Positions 32,939 through 35,152 of a DNA stretch of 35,152 nucleotides are shown one piece after another. The position numbers and the translations under genes were made by a program. The stretch is taken from positions 1 through 35,152 of the forward strand of contig JANQPI010000043.1 of NCBI GenBank assembly GCA_028289585.1, in the 5' to 3' direction. Below the pieces are notes generated by a model, which searched no databases, was not told the DNA's origin, and was given only the letters and a program-made list of their open reading frames with translations. The first letter of the stretch is position 1, and each line of letters begins with the position of its first letter. The DNA is from Candidatus Zixiibacteriota bacterium (GTDB taxonomy: Bacteria > Zixibacteria > MSB-5A5 > GN15 > FEB-12).

Positions 32939-35152
32939 GTGATTGCATTGACGAGGCGTGCAGGCTTGGCTCTCTGTCTATTGCTTCTACCCTCATACGT
33001 CTTGGCTCAGGACTTACCCGCTACTCAGTACCTGTCACATGCGCAGGGCCAACTAGGTGTTACCGTCACCAACAACGGTGGCATAGTTGCTGGCACTTTA
33101 GAGAATCTGGGCGTCGACCCGATCAACGGTCGCCGCGTGCTGTTTGCTGAGTACCCCCTTGGTAGTGGAATCGGATACATGCCGAGCAATCTCATTGTCG
33201 GCGGTATACGTGGAGCGGATACGCTCGTAACGGTTGTCCGATGGGGGCCCGACTTCAGTCGATGGCCGGGCGTGCGAATCGAATCGATCGATCGGACGCT
33301 CGATTTCTTTGCCGAAACGGCACGCTCGCCTCTCGACATCATCAGTCAGTATTCAGATACCGCATCCGCGTTGCGAGCACCTGATACCCTTTCTGACCTT
33401 TCTCATTCACCACTCGGTGTGCTTGTATCCCAGCGCTCTATGAGCTGGTCTGGCGGAAATCTTGACGGCATGGTTTTGTACGAAGTTTCTGTCGAGAACA
33501 TCACGAACGAGCTTCTTCGAGATGTCGTTGTGGGCATTGCTGTCTCAACGGGTGGAAAGCACATTTCGGAACGGATCATATCGTCGCCATATCTCCAGCG
33601 AGGAGCATTGCACTATTTCGACCGAGAGCCGTCGACATCGCGCTGTGGTGTTCGTCTGCCAATCGAGCTCTTTACCACCTGGGATCTCGCCGGGCAACCA
33701 CTGAACGGTAGCTATACGGCGCGTTCTGTACTCGGGTCGATGGGCATTCGCATTCTAAGTTTCCCTAGCGACCTTGTTCGGGGTGTCACGTTTAACTGGG
33801 TAAGTCTCATTCAGAGTGGCATTTTCTACTCACCGGCGATACCGAGTGACAATGTGGGTGGCCTGGGGATCGATTTACGATTTGGAAACGATACAGAATT
33901 CTACCGTTTTTTGGCTAACCGCAATTTCGATTTCAATCCTCTCTTCTCGGGAGTCCCATTTGCGATTGGGCAGTACCTCCCACCGCCTCGATCGGCGTTG
34001 CAGTCGATAGTTCGCGACGGGTTTGCACTCACCGGATATCTTTCCCTTGGCACTTTTGACCTGGCTCCCGGCGAGGATGCAACGTTCGTCTTTGCGGTGG
34101 TGGCGGGTGATTCTGTCATAACAGATCCAACGACCTATGAACGACTAGCCGTCGAAGATCCGAACGCGTACCTCTCGGAACTCGATTTCAGTGAGATCAC
34201 GGAAAACACACTCTGGGCGACGTGGGTCTACGATAACCCGGGTATCGATTCCGACGGCGACGGATTCCGCGGCGAGTACTATCTCTGCGAGGGGGATACC
34301 GTCTGGTGGAAAGGGGATGGGATCGCCGACTGGCGAGCCGATGTCCCCCCGCCGGCACCGTTCGTCGAAGTCCTGCCAGAAACCGGCAAACTGACCGTCC
34401 GCTGGAATGGCTACTTCTCGGAGACAACCGTCGACCCGTTCACGCAGCAGCAGGATTTTGAGGGATACCGGGTCTACATCGGCCGGGATGAACGGCCATC
34501 GTCGGCGAGCCTGTTAACGTCCTGGGATGCGGAGAACTACAACCGGTTCGAACTAATCCAGCGGGAGTCGGGGGATTTCGAATGGCTCAACCGGGAAAAC
34601 CCGTTCTCGATCGATTCGCTGGAAACGCTCTACGGTCTCGGCTTTGATCCGCTGCTCTATACTCGTCAGACGCCACTGCGGGTCGACGGGTCGATCTTCT
34701 ACTTCGAGCCGCAGGACTTCAACGTCTCCGAACTCGGCATTCCGGGTCGCATTAGGAAACGCTTCCCGAACCAACCGAAGCCGGACCCCGACCCGGCCAA
34801 CTGGAGCGACGACGAAGTGATCTTCGGCCCCGACAACCGCCGTCTGCCGAAGTACTACGAGTACGAGTATGTGATCGACAGTTTGCTGCCGTCAGTCCCG
34901 TGGTATGTGGCGGTGACGGCGTTTGACTTCGGCTTCGCCAAGGGAGGCATCCCGGCGAAAGAGTCACCGCTGCTCACCACGCAGACAGAAAGCTATGCGC
35001 TCACGTCGGCTACTACGGCCGTATCCGAGAATCTCGATGTTTTCGTCTATCCGAACCCGTACCGCTCAGATGACAACTACGTTCAGGAGGGATTCGAGGA
35101 CCGTCTCAAGACGCGCAACCCGCAGCTCGAAAAGCGAATCCACTTCGCGAAC
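32939..35152 (+). CDS. Large secreted protein with FN3-like region and C-terminal sorting-type domain (runs off the window)
   Basis: An open frame of 738 codons from GTG 32939 runs to the window end without a stop. The start gives a signal peptide (ALTRRAGLALCLLLLPSYVLAQ). The first half is beta-rich without a known motif. About residue 430 begins a part with NPGIDSDGDGF, a calcium-type Asp loop, then YYLCEGDTVWWKGDG. An FN3-like region follows (VEVLPETGKLTVRWNG, FEGYRVYIGRD, WYVAVTAFDFG). The last segment, ENLDVFVYPNPYRSDDNY, opens the C-terminal beta-sandwich. Because the final 97 bases equal bases 1-97 in the same frame, the gene probably ends at position 310, for 808 residues in total. 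Such proteins are common in Zixibacteria-like and other FCB phyla. The function is unknown. Confidence 0.85.
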   Translation, partial: MIALTRRAGLALCLLLLPSYVLAQDLPATQYLSHAQGQLGVTVTNNGGIVAGTLENLGVDPINGRRVLFAEYPLGSGIGYMPSNLIVGGIRGADTLVTVVRWGPDFSRWPGVRIESIDRTLDFFAETARSPLDIISQYSDTASALRAPDTLSDLSHSPLGVLVSQRSMSWSGGNLDGMVLYEVSVENITNELLRDVVVGIAVSTGGKHISERIISSPYLQRGALHYFDREPSTSRCGVRLPIELFTTWDLAGQPLNGSYTARSVLGSMGIRILSFPSDLVRGVTFNWVSLIQSGIFYSPAIPSDNVGGLGIDLRFGNDTEFYRFLANRNFDFNPLFSGVPFAIGQYLPPPRSALQSIVRDGFALTGYLSLGTFDLAPGEDATFVFAVVAGDSVITDPTTYERLAVEDPNAYLSELDFSEITENTLWATWVYDNPGIDSDGDGFRGEYYLCEGDTVWWKGDGIADWRADVPPPAPFVEVLPETGKLTVRWNGYFSETTVDPFTQQQDFEGYRVYIGRDERPSSASLLTSWDAENYNRFELIQRESGDFEWLNRENPFSIDSLETLYGLGFDPLLYTRQTPLRVDGSIFYFEPQDFNVSELGIPGRIRKRFPNQPKPDPDPANWSDDEVIFGPDNRRLPKYYEYEYVIDSLLPSVPWYVAVTAFDFGFAKGGIPAKESPLLTTQTESYALTSATTAVSENLDVFVYPNPYRSDDNYVQEGFEDRLKTRNPQLEKRIHFAN
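35056..35152. repeat. Terminal direct repeat, right copy (identical to 1-97)
   Basis: This stretch is identical to the first 97 bases of the window and in the same reading frame. See the entry at 1-97 for the two explanations. Confidence 0.97.

Noticed and set aside
1-35152. Plasmid, phage or integrative element
   Set aside because: No replication, partition, integrase, transposase or structural phage gene is seen, and the gene content is chromosomal. The terminal repeat alone does not show an element.

Overview
The window looks like part of the chromosome of an uncultivated Gram-negative bacterium of the FCB/Zixibacteria-like kind. The support is indirect: a secreted protein with a C-terminal FlgD/Por-like sorting-type domain and FN3-like parts, a lipoprotein with a lipobox, a moderately GC-rich composition, and housekeeping genes (gltX, nadA, nadE, lipB, lgt, rsmI, ppdK) interleaved with families of unknown function. 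I see no tRNA, rRNA, insertion sequence, integrase or CRISPR array. The first 97 bases are repeated exactly as the last 97 bases. Joining the two ends restores one uninterrupted reading frame, so the contig is either a 35,055-bp circle or a loop closed on a repeat.

The centre of interest is 324-15254. On the plus strand (4458-15254) twelve tightly packed genes form three successive copies of one four-gene cassette, A-B-C-D. A is a secreted-start FN3 protein with a membrane anchor and a conserved cytoplasmic domain that I recall as DUF6754. B is a six-helix membrane protein. C is an extracytoplasmic alpha/beta domain held between membrane helices. D is a polytopic membrane protein. The copies have diverged strongly but keep the same order and signature motifs, and a strong intrinsic terminator follows the last gene. 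Divergently, across a 359-bp gap with promoter-like sequences in both directions, a minus-strand operon encodes a GlmL/MutL-type ASKHA ATPase, a membrane-anchored PsbP-like protein and a KOW/barrel protein. No glutamate mutase gene is present. I infer that these fifteen genes build one multi-subunit envelope complex of unknown function, with an ATPase or chaperone as cytosolic partner.

From 15674 to 28313 the plus strand carries a small basic protein with its own terminator; pyruvate phosphate dikinase with a histone-H1-like Lys/Ala tail; a DUF3566-like membrane protein; gltX; a rubredoxin-like protein; a ferredoxin-NADP reductase-like flavoprotein; nadA; a DUF4163/DUF3298-type lipoprotein; a 2-oxoacid dehydrogenase E2 followed by lipB (lipoylated enzyme beside the lipoylation gene); a FabL-type enoyl-ACP reductase; and a DinB-fold protein. 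From 28310 to 31571 the minus strand carries nadE-rsmI-PAP2-lgt as a compact operon.

The right end (31920-35152, plus) is a secretion-oriented group: a membrane-anchored thioredoxin-fold protein with CPDC, an 85-residue secreted peptide with ten cysteines, and a large secreted protein whose C-terminus lies at the left end of the window.
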